A stretch of 64,000 bases of DNA, taken from NCBI RefSeq assembly GCF_003688915.1, contig NZ_REFU01000001.1, forward strand, positions 930,001 to 994,000. The letters run 5' to 3'. How positions within the stretch are numbered: the first letter of the stretch is position 1; each line of letters opens with the position of its first letter. Both the position numbers and the translations under genes were made by a program. This DNA is from Rhodococcus sp. SBT000017 (GTDB taxonomy: Bacteria; Actinomycetota; Actinomycetes; Mycobacteriales; Mycobacteriaceae). Under the pieces are notes generated by a model, which saw only the letters and a list, made by a program, of their open reading frames with translations, was not told the origin of the DNA and searched no databases. Below, piece after piece: positions 24,187-35,634 of this stretch.

Positions 24187-25328
24187 ACGATTTCTCGGCC
24201 GACGTCGCCGTCGTCGGACTCGGTCCCGCGGGGCGGGCGGTCGCCCATCGATGTGCCGAGGCCGGACTCGACGTGGTTGCACTCGATCCACACCCGTCGC
24301 GCACCTGGACACCGACGTATTCCGCCTGGGCCGACGAGTTGCCGTCGTGGTTGCCACAGACCGCCGTTGCCTCGACTGCGCAGAAGCCGGCGGTATGGAC
24401 AGATCGCCATCGGATCATCGACCGGACGTACTGCGTGCTGGACACACCTGCACTGCAAGCGACCTTGTCCCTCGACCGCGTGCGAGTGCTGGCCGGGACG
24501 GCAGTGGACGTCACCGGTTCCCGCGTGACGACCGCCGACGGCACCATCGTCGATGCCCGTCACGTCGTCGACGCCCGGGGCACGCTCGATTCGCGCGACC
24601 TGGCACAGCAGACGGCATACGGCATCGTCGTCGAACGGCACCGCGCCGAGCCGATACTCGAAGGATCCGACGCCTGGTTCATGGACTGGCGTACCGACAA
24701 CGGCGCTCGCTCAGGTGAAGCCCCGAGTTTTCTGTACGCCGTGGCGCTCGACGAGGATCGGATCCTGCTCGAAGAGACCTGTCTGGTCGGCCGACCACCG
24801 CTCGAACTCGCCATTCTTCGATCGCGGCTGCACCACCGTCTCACCCACCGGAATCTGGAACCGACCGGCCACGAGGACGTCGAGCGAGTGCGGTTCTCGG
24901 TCGAACCGCCGCCTCGATCGCTGCTTCACACCGGGCGAGGCGGACCGGTGCTGTTCGGTTCCCGGTCGAATCTGATGCATCCCGCCACGGGATACAGCGT
25001 CGCGGCGTCGCTGGCGTCGGCGGATCACCTCGTCGAGAGATTTCGAGGCGGCGGTCGATCGGGCCCGAACCGACCGGTGCACGTCTGGACGGTCCAGAAG
25101 CTTCGCAACCTCGGCCTGCGCACGGCACTGGCACTCGAACCCGAGATGGTCCCCCAGTTCTTCTCCAGCTTCTTCTCGCTCCCGGTCGAACTGCAGCGTT
25201 CGTACCTGTCCGGCCATGACGACGCGCTCGGGACGATGACCGCGATGCTGAAAATGTTTCCGACGCTCCCGGCGTCCGCCAGGCTCGCGATCGCGCGCAC
25301 GATAGCGCGCACTCCGGGCCGCGGCTGA
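24183..25328 (+). CDS. Lycopene cyclase, CrtL type
   Basis: This 381-residue FAD/NAD-dependent flavoprotein would close beta-ionone rings on lycopene or a related carotenoid. The Rossmann GxGxxG is in VGLGPAGRAVAHRC (residues 11-24). PTYSAWADELP, WFMDWR, PSFLYAVALDEDRILLEETCLVG and SNLMHPATGYSVAAS correspond to conserved cyclase blocks. Rhodococcus species are known to use this CrtL type to make monocyclic carotenoids such as gamma-carotene derivatives. The GTG start overlaps the SDR stop. No other carotenoid gene (crtE, B, I) is in the window, so it is an isolated pathway gene. The alternative is another geranylgeranyl reductase-like flavoprotein, which is less likely. Confidence 0.8.
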   Translation: MNDFSADVAVVGLGPAGRAVAHRCAEAGLDVVALDPHPSRTWTPTYSAWADELPSWLPQTAVASTAQKPAVWTDRHRIIDRTYCVLDTPALQATLSLDRVRVLAGTAVDVTGSRVTTADGTIVDARHVVDARGTLDSRDLAQQTAYGIVVERHRAEPILEGSDAWFMDWRTDNGARSGEAPSFLYAVALDEDRILLEETCLVGRPPLELAILRSRLHHRLTHRNLEPTGHEDVERVRFSVEPPPRSLLHTGRGGPVLFGSRSNLMHPATGYSVAASLASADHLVERFRGGGRSGPNRPVHVWTVQKLRNLGLRTALALEPEMVPQFFSSFFSLPVELQRSYLSGHDDALGTMTAMLKMFPTLPASARLAIARTIARTPGRG

Positions 25329-25380
25329 GTTTTCTCGCCAACGGTCGACACACGGGCGCCCGGTCGGCGATCATGGACAG

Positions 25381-26322
25381 ATGCGCAGCATTTGGAAGGG
25401 CTCGATCGCCTTCGGACTGGTCAATGTTCCGGTGAAGGTCTATTCGGCCACCGAGCAGCACGACATTCGGTTCCATCAAGTGCACGCGAAGGACGGCGGT
25501 CGAATCAAGTACGACCGGATCTGTCAGGAATGCGGCAAGTCGGTTCAGTTCGCCGATATCGACAAGGCGTACGACTCCCCCGACGGCGAACGCGTCATTC
25601 TCACCGACGACGACTTCGACAAGCTCCCTGCGGCGGAGAAGCACGAAATTCCGGTTCTCGAATTCGTGCCGACCGAGCAGATCGATCCGATCCTCTACGA
25701 CAAGAGCTACTTCCTCGAACCGGACTCCGCGTCGCCGAAGGCTTACGTTCTGCTTCGGGAGACGCTCGAGGAAACAGAACGCACCGCACTGGTGCACTTC
25801 ACTCTGCGACAGAAGACCCGTCTGGCTGCATTGCGCGTGCGCGACGACGTGTTGGTGATCCAGACACTGCTGTGGCCGGACGAAGTCAGGGCCGCAGAAT
25901 TTCCTTCGCTCGAGGATGCTCCGTCCGCGCGCCCGCAGGAAGTGAAGATGGCGACGTCGCTGGTGGAAAGCATGTCCTCGGAATTCGATCCCACCGAGTA
26001 CACCGACGATTACCAGACCGAACTGCGCAAGCTGATCGACGAGACGCTCGCCAACGGCGGCGAGAAGGTCATCCACACCGAGAAGGACAAAGAAGACGAC
26101 GGTGAGGATGCCGAGGTCGTGGATCTCGTGGCGGCCTTGCAGCGGAGCGTCGAGGCGGCAGGAAAGAACGCGAAGTCGGGGTCCGCCGCATCGGCTCCGG
26201 CGAAGAAGGCACCCGCCAAGAAAGCAGCGGCAAAGAAGGCCCCGGCCAAGAAGGCAGCGGCCAAGAAGTCGACCTCAGCCAAGTCCGCCGACTCCAAGGC
26301 TGACGAAGCCAAAGGCGCGTGA
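25381..26322 (+). CDS. ku: Ku protein for non-homologous end joining
   Basis: This 313-residue bacterial Ku homodimer binds DNA double-strand ends and recruits LigD. The N-terminal core SIWKGSIAFGLVNVPVKVY, the KYDRICQECGKSV segment with its two cysteines, and YFLEPDSASPKAYVLLRE are diagnostic. After the core (about residue 250) is a lysine-rich tail with four AAKKAPAKKA-like units (about residues 275-300), which in other Ku proteins increases DNA binding. No LigD gene is seen nearby. A ribosome site is not obvious before the ATG. The gene ends 21 bases from the convergent sufT stop. Confidence 0.95.
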   Translation: MRSIWKGSIAFGLVNVPVKVYSATEQHDIRFHQVHAKDGGRIKYDRICQECGKSVQFADIDKAYDSPDGERVILTDDDFDKLPAAEKHEIPVLEFVPTEQIDPILYDKSYFLEPDSASPKAYVLLRETLEETERTALVHFTLRQKTRLAALRVRDDVLVIQTLLWPDEVRAAEFPSLEDAPSARPQEVKMATSLVESMSSEFDPTEYTDDYQTELRKLIDETLANGGEKVIHTEKDKEDDGEDAEVVDLVAALQRSVEAAGKNAKSGSAASAPAKKAPAKKAAAKKAPAKKAAAKKSTSAKSADSKADEAKGA

Positions 26323-26343
26323 GCGGGCCGACTCGTCCGTACG

Positions 26344-26724
26344 TCAGACGGTGAAGCCGAGGGCCCTGAGCTGCTCGCGACCGTCGTCGGTGATCTTGTC
26401 CGGGCCCCACGGCGGCATCCAGACCCAGTTGATCTTGAGGTCTGCGGCAAGTCCGCTGCGCACGAGCGCGCCACGAGCCTGATCCTCGATGACGTCGGTC
26501 AACGGGCACGCCGCCGACGTCAGCGTCATGTCGACCGTGACGATGTCGTCGGCATCGATCTTGATGTCGTACACCAGACCCAGGTCGACGACATTGATAC
26601 CGAGCTCGGGGTCGACGACGTCGCGCATCGCTTCTTCGAGGTCCTCGAGCACCTTGATCTCGTCGGCCGTGAGTTCCACCGGCGTGGTGGTCACGGCTGG
26701 TGTCGTCTCTGTTGCTTCGGTCAT
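26344..26724 (-). CDS. sufT: SufT/MIP18-family iron-sulfur assembly protein (DUF59)
   Basis: This 126-residue MIP18 (DUF59) protein has the conserved VVDPELGINVVDLGLVYDIKID block, TLTSAACPLTD with the conserved cysteine, and the C-terminal VWMPPWGPDKI. SufT helps iron-sulfur cluster maturation or carriage. The start is the ATG at 26724, not an upstream ATG at 26841, because the protein then begins at the family's start and overlaps the sufU stop by 4 bases. It is the last gene of the suf operon. An N-terminal extension of about 20 residues rich in Thr is unremarkable. Confidence 0.9.
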   Translation of the reverse strand: MTEATETTPAVTTTPVELTADEIKVLEDLEEAMRDVVDPELGINVVDLGLVYDIKIDADDIVTVDMTLTSAACPLTDVIEDQARGALVRSGLAADLKINWVWMPPWGPDKITDDGREQLRALGFTV

Positions 26725-27218
26725 GATTGCTGTCCTCCGGAAAATGCCGACTGGGCGGTCTCGCCCGTCGTGGCTGTCGAATCTGCGTCCACTACTTGAA
26801 CAACCGCGTCCTTGAAAGCCATCCAGCCCAGCAGGGCGCACTTCACGCGGGCCGGGTATTTGGCCACACCGGCGAATGCGATTCCATCACCGATGACATC
26901 CTCGTCACCCTCGACGGTACCTCGACTGCCCACCATCTCGCTGAACGCATCGACCGTCGTCAGGGCTTCGTCGACGGTCAGCCCGACCACCTGATCGGTG
27001 AGCACCGATGTCGCCGCCTGACTGATCGAGCAGCCCTGGCCGTCGTACGAGACGTCTGCGACGGTGCCGTTCTCGATCTGCACACGCAGGGTCACCTCGT
27101 CGCCGCAGGTGGGGTTGACGTGGTGTACCTCTGCGCCGAAGGGCTCGCGCAGTCCACGGCCGTGCGGGTGCTTGTAGTGATCGAGGATCACTTCCTGGTA
27201 CATCTGTTCCATACGCAT
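26721..27218 (-). CDS. sufU: SufU iron-sulfur/zinc scaffold or sulfur-transfer protein
   Basis: This 165-residue SufU has the three expected cysteines: NPTCGDEV, GQGCSISQAA and RVKCALLGW, and the N-terminal MYQEVILDHYKHPHGRG. SufU binds zinc and accepts persulfide sulfur from SufS. The C-terminal 20 residues (Ser/Thr/Gln-rich) extend past the usual end. The coding sequence begins next to the sufS stop (27219), so the two proteins are made together. There is a 4-base overlap with sufT. Confidence 0.95.
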   Translation of the reverse strand: MRMEQMYQEVILDHYKHPHGRGLREPFGAEVHHVNPTCGDEVTLRVQIENGTVADVSYDGQGCSISQAATSVLTDQVVGLTVDEALTTVDAFSEMVGSRGTVEGDEDVIGDGIAFAGVAKYPARVKCALLGWMAFKDAVVQVVDADSTATTGETAQSAFSGGQQS

Positions 27219-29296
<2,078 letters not shown>

Positions 29297-29332
29297 ATTC
29301 CTTTGTGCAGTCGAGAAAGTTTCGGGTGAGAC

Positions 29333-30547
29333 CTACGCGCCGACGACGGCGAGTTCGGTCTCGATGGCAGCGTCCAGACGTTCGCGCACGGCGGGGACCG
29401 GAATCTTGTCGATGATCTCGTGGAAGAAACCGCGGACGACCAGGCGTCGGGCCACCTCCTCCGAGATGCCGCGAGCGCGCAAGTAGAACAGCTGCTCGTC
29501 GTCGAAGCGGCCGGTCGCACTGGCGTGGCCTGCCCCGACGATCTCGCCGGTCTCGATTTCCAGGTTCGGCACCGAGTCTGCGCGAGCGCCGTCGGTGAGT
29601 ACCAGGTTCCGGTTGAGCTCGTACGTTTCGGTGCCCTCGGCCTCGGCGCGGATGAGAACGTCGCCGATCCAGACGGTGTGCGCGTCGTGCTTGCCCGGAC
29701 CGACTTCGCCCTGCAGCGCACCCTTGTACATCACGTTCGACTTGCAGTGCGGAGCCGAGTGGTCGACGAGCAGTCGCTGCTCGAGGTGCTGGCCTGCGTC
29801 GGCGAAGTACACACCGAGCAGGTTCGCGTCGCCGCCGGGCGCGCTGTAGCGCACGGTCGGGCTGATGCGCACCAGATCGCCGCCGAGACTGACGTTGTAG
29901 TGCCGCAGCACGGCGTCGCGTCCCAGTAGTGCATGGTGTGCTGCGACGTGCACGGCATCGGATTGCCAGTCTTGAATCACTACTACGTGCAACTGCGAGC
30001 TGTCGCCGAGAACGAACTCGACGTTCTCGGCGTACGTGCCGCTACCCCGCTGGTCGATCACGACGGTGGCACGAGCGAACGTACCGAGCCGGATCTGCAC
30101 GTGGCCGTAGGCGACATGGTCGACACCGGGACCGTCGACGGTGATCTCGATCGGATCGGACACCTCGACCTCGTTCGGCACGGAGACGATCGTGGCCTCG
30201 GTGAACGCCGAGAATGCCTGAGCGGCAATACGATCGGCCGGAACGCCGGCCTTGCCCAGTCGCTCGTCGTCGCGACCGACGGTCTCCACGACCACCGATT
30301 CCGGGGCGCCGACGGTGACCTGAGCGGCCCCGTCGGCGACAGCGGAACCGTCGTGCAAGCCGCGCAGCCGACGCAGCGGCGTGAAACGCCACAGCTCGTC
30401 ACGGCCGGACGGGATCTCGAACGCATTCACGTCGTAGGACGTGAACTGAGCGCCCTTGTTCTCGACGAGCTTCGACTTGTCTTCCTTGGCCGACTCGGGG
30501 TTTTCGGATGCCACGGCACCCATCACTCCGGTGAGGGGGTTGTTCAC
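29333..30547 (-). CDS. sufD: Fe-S assembly scaffold subunit SufD
   Basis: This 404-residue SufD has a helical N-terminus, the central beta-helix with repeats such as VLGDSSQLHVVVIQDWQ, and the C-terminal helical segment ending in RGFFHEIIDKIPVPAVRERL that contacts SufC. The block LYLRARGISEEVARRLVV is typical. It forms SufBC2D with the flanking gene products. The start ATG abuts the sufB stop with no spacing (sufB ends at 30548). No anomalies are seen. Confidence 0.95.
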   Translation of the reverse strand: MNNPLTGVMGAVASENPESAKEDKSKLVENKGAQFTSYDVNAFEIPSGRDELWRFTPLRRLRGLHDGSAVADGAAQVTVGAPESVVVETVGRDDERLGKAGVPADRIAAQAFSAFTEATIVSVPNEVEVSDPIEITVDGPGVDHVAYGHVQIRLGTFARATVVIDQRGSGTYAENVEFVLGDSSQLHVVVIQDWQSDAVHVAAHHALLGRDAVLRHYNVSLGGDLVRISPTVRYSAPGGDANLLGVYFADAGQHLEQRLLVDHSAPHCKSNVMYKGALQGEVGPGKHDAHTVWIGDVLIRAEAEGTETYELNRNLVLTDGARADSVPNLEIETGEIVGAGHASATGRFDDEQLFYLRARGISEEVARRLVVRGFFHEIIDKIPVPAVRERLDAAIETELAVVGA

Positions 30548-31993
30548 TTATCCGACCGACCCTTCCATCTGCAGCTCGATGAGCCGGTTGAGCTCGAGCG
30601 CGTATTCCATCGGCAGTTCGCGAGCGATCGGCTCGACGAAGCCGCGCACCACCATTGCCATGGCCTCGTCCTCGGTCATGCCGCGGCTCATCAGGTAGAA
30701 CAACTGATCGTCGCTCACCTTCGAGACGGTGGCCTCGTGGCCCATGGACACGTCGTCCTCACGGATATCGACGTACGGGTACGTGTCGGAACGACTGATC
30801 GTGTCGACGAGCAACGCGTCGCACTTGACCGTCGAGCGCGAACCGTGCGCTCCCTTGTTGATCTGGATCAGACCGCGGTACGACGTCCGGCCACCGCCGC
30901 GAGCTACGGACTTGCTGACGATGTTCGAGGACGTGTGCGGTGCCAGGTGCAGCATCTTCGAGCCGGTGTCCTGGTGCTGGTCCGGGCCTGCGAACGCGAC
31001 CGAGAGAACCTCGCCCTTGGCGTACTCGCCGGTCATCCAGACGGCCGGGTACTTCATGGTGACCTTGGAGCCGATGTTGCCGTCGACCCACTCCATCGTT
31101 GCGCCTGCCTCGGCCTTGGCGCGCTTGGTGACGAGGTTGTAGACGTTGTTCGACCAGTTCTGGATGGTCGTGTAGCGGCAACGGCCGCCCTTCTTGACGA
31201 TGATCTCCACCACGGCGGAGTGCAGCGAATCCGACTTGTAGATCGGCGCGGTGCAGCCCTCGACGTAGTGAACGTATGCGCCCTCGTCGACGATGATCAG
31301 CGTCCGCTCGAACTGACCCATGTTCTCGGTGTTGATCCGGAAGTAGGCCTGCAGCGGGATGTCCACGTGGACGCCCGGCGGGATGTAGATGAAGGATCCA
31401 CCGGACCACACCGCGGTGTTCAGCGCGGAGAACTTGTTGTCGCCTGCGGGGATGACGGTGCCGAAGTATTCGCGGAACAGCTCCGGCTGCTCCTTGAGGG
31501 CGGTGTCGGTGTCGAGGAACAACACTCCCTGAGCCTCGAGGTCCTCACGGATCGAGTGGTAGACGACCTCGGACTCGTACTGAGCGGCGACACCGGAGAC
31601 GAGGCGCTGCTTCTCCGCCTCGGGGATGCCGAGCTTGTCGTACGTGTTCTTGATGTCCTCGGGCAGGTCTTCCCACGTTGCAGCCTGCTTCTCGCTGGAC
31701 CGCACGAAGTACTTGATGTTGTCGAAATCGATACCGTCGAGGTTGGAACCCCAGTTCGGCATCGGCTTGCGCTCGAACGTCTTGAGCGCCTTGAGGCGCG
31801 CCTCGAGCATCCACTCGGGCTCGCTCTTCTTCTGTGAGATGTCGCGGACGACGGCCTCGGAAAGACCGCGCTTGGCGCTTTCACCGGCTACGTCCGAGTC
31901 GGCCCAGCCGTATCCGTAGGTGCCGAGCGAGGCGATGGTCTCGTCCTGGGTCAGCGGCGCGGTGGGTGTCACCTGGTCTGGTGTGACGGTCAT
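30548..31993 (-). CDS. sufB: Fe-S assembly scaffold subunit SufB
   Basis: This 481-residue core scaffold protein of the Suf system has conserved stretches [16 protein letters not shown] near the N-terminus, [34 protein letters not shown] (cluster cysteine) and [20 protein letters not shown]. No intein is present, unlike SufB of some mycobacteria, so the reading frame is continuous. The ATG at 31993 overlaps the sufR stop by 4 bases, meaning the repressor gene is the first cistron of the operon it controls. Confidence 0.96.
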   Translation of the reverse strand: MTVTPDQVTPTAPLTQDETIASLGTYGYGWADSDVAGESAKRGLSEAVVRDISQKKSEPEWMLEARLKALKTFERKPMPNWGSNLDGIDFDNIKYFVRSSEKQAATWEDLPEDIKNTYDKLGIPEAEKQRLVSGVAAQYESEVVYHSIREDLEAQGVLFLDTDTALKEQPELFREYFGTVIPAGDNKFSALNTAVWSGGSFIYIPPGVHVDIPLQAYFRINTENMGQFERTLIIVDEGAYVHYVEGCTAPIYKSDSLHSAVVEIIVKKGGRCRYTTIQNWSNNVYNLVTKRAKAEAGATMEWVDGNIGSKVTMKYPAVWMTGEYAKGEVLSVAFAGPDQHQDTGSKMLHLAPHTSSNIVSKSVARGGGRTSYRGLIQINKGAHGSRSTVKCDALLVDTISRSDTYPYVDIREDDVSMGHEATVSKVSDDQLFYLMSRGMTEDEAMAMVVRGFVEPIARELPMEYALELNRLIELQMEGSVG

Positions 31994-32811
31994 GCGGGCT
32001 CCTTCCGGAGGCGTGGGCGTTCTCCGACGCGGGGCTGCGCGTCGGGAGTCTTCTTGTCGGAACTATCGATGTTCGAGTGCCGCGTCGGTGACAGCGGCAC
32101 GTGCGTCGTGCACGCGCAGTTGCCGTTGGCGATGGTCGCCAAACGCTGCACGTGCGTGCCGAGGATCTCGGCGAACGCGGTCTGCTCTGCCTCGCACAGC
32201 TCCGGAAACTCGGAGGCGACGTGCGACACCGGGCAGTGGTGCTGGCAGATCTGCACACCGTTGCCCACCTGACGGGTGGTGGCAGAAAAACCTGCCGCAC
32301 TGAACGCGTCGGCGATTCGGTCGGCGGCGTCCTCCACGGCATGCGCATCGGATCCCGTCGCCGGCTCCACGTCGGCCACGATCGTGTTGACTCGTTGCCG
32401 GGCGAATGTCTCGATGGCCGCGTCTCCACCGATCTTGCGTAGCTGCCGCATGGCGGCACCGGCAAGATCGTCGTAGGTGTGGCCGAGACGGTTACGCCCG
32501 GCCGCGGTGAGCTGGAAATGCTTCGCCGGTCGTCCCCGACCACGTTGCCGAGCACCCGCAGGAGTGGTGATGCGGGCCTCGCCCACGTCGATCAGTGCGT
32601 CCAAGTGACGTCGGACACCTGCCGCGCTCAACCCCAGCCGAGTACCGATGTCGGAGGCGGTGATGGGACCCTCTTCGAGAAGCAGAGTGACCACAGCGCT
32701 CCGCGTCTGCCCCTCGGGGGCCGACGTGGGTCGCACCGACGAAACGCCTGCGCCGGAGGCCGATGACTCGACACTTCCCGGACGCACGAGCGAACTCTCG
32801 GTTGTTTTCAC
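31990..32811 (-). CDS. sufR: Iron-sulfur transcriptional repressor SufR
   Basis: This 273-residue MarR/ArsR-like winged-helix repressor has the DNA-binding part ALTAS-type block [28 protein letters not shown] (about residues 50-75) and wing [13 protein letters not shown]. The cluster cysteines are in [20 protein letters not shown] and NCACTTH. It represses the suf operon when it carries a cluster. The GTG at 32811 is chosen over the ATG at 32874 because it lies inside the predicted operator, with a CACACT -10-like hexamer 6 bases before it (leaderless). It is the first gene of the suf operon, divergent from mptB. Confidence 0.92.
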   Translation of the reverse strand: MKTTESSLVRPGSVESSASGAGVSSVRPTSAPEGQTRSAVVTLLLEEGPITASDIGTRLGLSAAGVRRHLDALIDVGEARITTPAGARQRGRGRPAKHFQLTAAGRNRLGHTYDDLAGAAMRQLRKIGGDAAIETFARQRVNTIVADVEPATGSDAHAVEDAADRIADAFSAAGFSATTRQVGNGVQICQHHCPVSHVASEFPELCEAEQTAFAEILGTHVQRLATIANGNCACTTHVPLSPTRHSNIDSSDKKTPDAQPRVGERPRLRKEPA

Positions 32812-32822
32812 AACACCAGTGT
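32808..32822. promoter_or_regulatory. SufR operator candidate overlapping the sufR start codon
   Basis: On the minus strand ACACT-GGTGT-TGTGA occupies 32822-32808 and matches the ACACT-N5-TGTGA site known for mycobacterial SufR. The start codon GTG (32811-32809) is part of its right half and the presumptive -10 is part of its left half, so binding would block initiation directly. Confidence 0.72.
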
Positions 32823-32908
32823 GACGGAATTGCGGTAACCGGTCCAGCAAGGGTGCCCTATGCGGCTCGCTCACCGAGCACGGTGGAGATCCCGCGTGAG
32901 TGCACCGC

Positions 32909-32914
32909 TACGCT
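32909..32914 (+). promoter_or_regulatory. -10 hexamer of mptB, leaderless
   Basis: TACGCT ends 6 bases before the GTG at 32921. No good -35 is seen. Divergent from sufR, whose operator is about 90 bases away. Confidence 0.45.
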
Positions 32915-32920
32915 CCCACT

Positions 32921-34693
32921 GTGCCATCGACCGACAGTGAGCCCAGTTTCGAGAGCTCACCTTCCGCGAGCGGTCCCGAGTCTCCCTCGGTGTCCGGCAC
33001 ATCGAAGTCCACGCCGACTGCGCTCGTCCACCGGTTCGTCGTGGCCCCCGCGCGTCGAGTCATCGGGCTCGAGTCCAGTCCGCCTGGCGGCGGCGTCGCC
33101 ACCCTGCACGGAGACGAGCCGGAAGCACCGGGGCTGAATCCGTCGGAAACGAACCAGCTCAGGAACATCCGCCGTTTCGGGGCCGCGGGCGCTTTGCTGA
33201 TGGCGATCGGTGCCCTCGGCGCGGGAGCGCAACCGGTGCTGCAGAACCCGATCGCAGGTGTCCGACTTCTGAGCCTGCCGTCCCGGATGGCGACCACCGC
33301 ACTGACCGTCACGATGACCGGAACCGTCATCGTGGTGCTCGCGTGGTTGCTGTTGGGAAGATTCGCGTTGGGACGCACGCGATCGGGAGGCACCCCGCGT
33401 CGGCTCACTCGTTCCCAGATGGACCGCACGCTGCTGCTGTGGATCCTGCCGTTGAGTGTGGCACCGCCGATGTTTTCGCGTGACGTCTACTCGTACCTGG
33501 CCCAGAGCGAGATCACCGCACGCGGACTCGACCCGTACGAGGTCGGTCCGGTCGATGCACTCGGGGCCGACAACGTCCTGACCCGAACGGTTCCCAACAT
33601 CTGGCGCGAGACCCCAGCACCCTACGGTCCGCTGTTCCTGTGGATGGGGCGCGGAATCACGTACCTGACCGGCGAGAACATCGTTGCGGGCATCTTTCTT
33701 CATCGCTTGCTCGCGCTGGTGGGCGTGGCGCTGATCGTCTGGTCGCTGCCCCGTCTCGCCCGACGCTGCGGGGTCGCGTCGGTAACGGCGCTGTGGCTCG
33801 GTGCCGCGAACCCGTTGCTGCTGTTCCACCTGGTGGCCGGTATCCACAACGAAGCCCTGATGATCGGGCTCATGCTGGCGGGCACCGAACTGGCGCTTCG
33901 CGCGATCGAGCACTCGGGTGCTCTACGCAGCACCGATATCGCTTTTCTCGTCGGCGGAGCAGGCCTGATCGCGCTGTCGTCCACGATCAAGATCCCCTCG
34001 CTCATCGCGCTCGGCTTCGTGGGGATGGCATTGTCGAGGCGATGGGGCGGGACCCTCAGATCCGTGATGTACGCGGCGCTCCTGCTCGGCTCGATCGCCG
34101 TCGCGGTCCAAGTCGCCGTGAGCCTGGGCAGTGGGCTCGGCTTCGGCTGGATCAACACTCTGGGTACTGCGGGGGTGGTACGCAGCTGGATGTCGATTCC
34201 GACGATCCTCGGTCTGGGCACCGGATTCGTCGGCGTGCTGCTGGGCCTCGGCGATCACACCACCGCTGTGTTGGGTCTCACTCGCCCGATCGCCGGCGTT
34301 GTCGCGGGGATCATCGTCGTCCGGATGCTGATCGCCGTTCTGCGCGGCCGCCTGCATCCGGTCGGCGCACTCGGCGTCGCGCTCGGGGCCGTTGTTCTCT
34401 TGTTCCCGGTGGTGCAGCCCTGGTACCTGCTGTGGGCAGTGATTCCGCTGGCAGCGTGGGCCACGACTCCCTCGTTCCGGCGTCCTGCCATCGCCTTCTC
34501 ATCGTTGGTCAGCGTGATCCTCATGCCCAACGGCAGTGAGTACCAGCCGTTCCAGATCGTGCAGGCCGCAGTCATGACCATCCTGACCATCGCAGTGCTC
34601 TACCTCCTCACGCGAAACCGGATGCCGTGGCCCTCCCGCACCGGACCACCGGCACGCGACCGCAGCACCGACGAATACGCTGAGTCCTCGTGA
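32921..34693 (+). CDS. mptB: Alpha-(1->6)-mannopyranosyltransferase, MptB-like (GT-C, polyprenol-phosphate mannose dependent)
   Basis: This 590-residue multi-spanning membrane protein has about 12-13 hydrophobic segments starting near residue 85 after a disordered Ser/Pro N-terminus. The GT-C aspartate motif is in FSRDVYSYLAQSEITARGLDPYEVGP (about residue 190), and TPAPYGPLFLWMGRGI and NPLLLFHLVAGIHNEALMIGLMLAG are characteristic of MptA/MptB enzymes that extend the lipomannan backbone in the membrane. The first in-frame ATG (32900) would overlap the -10 hexamer, so I use the GTG at 32921. The stop overlaps the next ABC ATPase gene by 4 bases. The position equals Rv1459c. Confidence 0.88.
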   Translation: MPSTDSEPSFESSPSASGPESPSVSGTSKSTPTALVHRFVVAPARRVIGLESSPPGGGVATLHGDEPEAPGLNPSETNQLRNIRRFGAAGALLMAIGALGAGAQPVLQNPIAGVRLLSLPSRMATTALTVTMTGTVIVVLAWLLLGRFALGRTRSGGTPRRLTRSQMDRTLLLWILPLSVAPPMFSRDVYSYLAQSEITARGLDPYEVGPVDALGADNVLTRTVPNIWRETPAPYGPLFLWMGRGITYLTGENIVAGIFLHRLLALVGVALIVWSLPRLARRCGVASVTALWLGAANPLLLFHLVAGIHNEALMIGLMLAGTELALRAIEHSGALRSTDIAFLVGGAGLIALSSTIKIPSLIALGFVGMALSRRWGGTLRSVMYAALLLGSIAVAVQVAVSLGSGLGFGWINTLGTAGVVRSWMSIPTILGLGTGFVGVLLGLGDHTTAVLGLTRPIAGVVAGIIVVRMLIAVLRGRLHPVGALGVALGAVVLLFPVVQPWYLLWAVIPLAAWATTPSFRRPAIAFSSLVSVILMPNGSEYQPFQIVQAAVMTILTIAVLYLLTRNRMPWPSRTGPPARDRSTDEYAESS

Positions 34694-35634
34694 TCTCCGG
34701 GACGTCCGACGCGACGCAACCTGTCGTACAACTGACCGACGTACGCAAGTCGTACGACGGTGTCGGTGCCGTCGACGGACTGAGCCTGAACATCGGCCCC
34801 GGCGAGGTTCTCGCGCTGCTGGGCCCCAACGGTGCCGGAAAGACCACCACCGTCGAGATGTGCGAGGGATTCGTCGTACCCGACAGCGGCTCGGTCCGGG
34901 TCCTGGGTCTCGATCCCGTCGCACAGTCGGCGCAGCTGAGGCCACGCATCGGCGTCATGCTCCAGGGCGGAGGTGCGTACCCCGGTTCCAAAGCCGGCGA
35001 GATGCTCCAACTCGTCGCCTCGTACTCGGCCGACCCACTCGATCCGGCTTGGCTGCTCGATTGCCTCGGCCTGACCTCTGCCGTCCGCACCCCGTACCGG
35101 CGGCTCTCCGGTGGGCAGCAGCAGCGACTGGCCCTGGCCTGCGCCATTGTCGGACGGCCCGAACTGGTCTTCCTCGACGAACCGACCGCCGGGCTCGACG
35201 CCCAGGCCCGGCTGCTGGTGTGGGAGCTGATCGACGCCCTGCGCCGCGACGGTGTCGGCGTACTGCTCACGACACATCTGATGGACGAGGCCGAGCAGCT
35301 CGCGGACCGGCTGACGATCATCGACAACGGACGCGTCGTCGCCTCGGGCACACCGTCGGAACTGACCAAGCAGGGTGCCGAGGGGCAACTGCGCTTCACC
35401 GCACCCCCGGGACTCGAACTGTCCCTGCTCGACGCGGCTCTTCCCCCGGGTTACGTACCGTCGGAACCGACGCCCGGCTCCTATGTGGTCTCCGGCGTGA
35501 TCGAGCCGCAGATTCTGGTGATCGTCACGTCCTGGTGTGCACAGCAGGACGTGTTGGCCACCGAGTTACAGGTCGACCAGCGCCGCCTCGAGGACGTGTT
35601 CCTCGAGCTGACCGGCAGAGAATTGAGGAAGTGA
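34690..35634 (+). CDS. ABC transporter ATP-binding protein
   Basis: This 314-residue ATPase of the drug/exporter class (ABC-2 type) has Walker A GPNGAGKTTTVEM (about residues 42-54), signature LSGGQQQRLALA, Walker B LVFLDEPTAGLD and a C-terminal regulatory extension of about 90 residues. The GTG start lies inside the mptB stop (GTGA). The permease gene follows with overlap. Rv1458c is the positional counterpart. The substrate is unknown; location with mptB and haem A synthase gives no firm lead, although export of an envelope or haem-related compound is possible. Confidence 0.9.
   Translation: MISGTSDATQPVVQLTDVRKSYDGVGAVDGLSLNIGPGEVLALLGPNGAGKTTTVEMCEGFVVPDSGSVRVLGLDPVAQSAQLRPRIGVMLQGGGAYPGSKAGEMLQLVASYSADPLDPAWLLDCLGLTSAVRTPYRRLSGGQQQRLALACAIVGRPELVFLDEPTAGLDAQARLLVWELIDALRRDGVGVLLTTHLMDEAEQLADRLTIIDNGRVVASGTPSELTKQGAEGQLRFTAPPGLELSLLDAALPPGYVPSEPTPGSYVVSGVIEPQILVIVTSWCAQQDVLATELQVDQRRLEDVFLELTGRELRK

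Noticed and set aside
30548..31993. An intein in SufB
   Set aside because: The SufB reading frame is continuous at normal length with no splicing motifs, unlike SufB of some mycobacteria.
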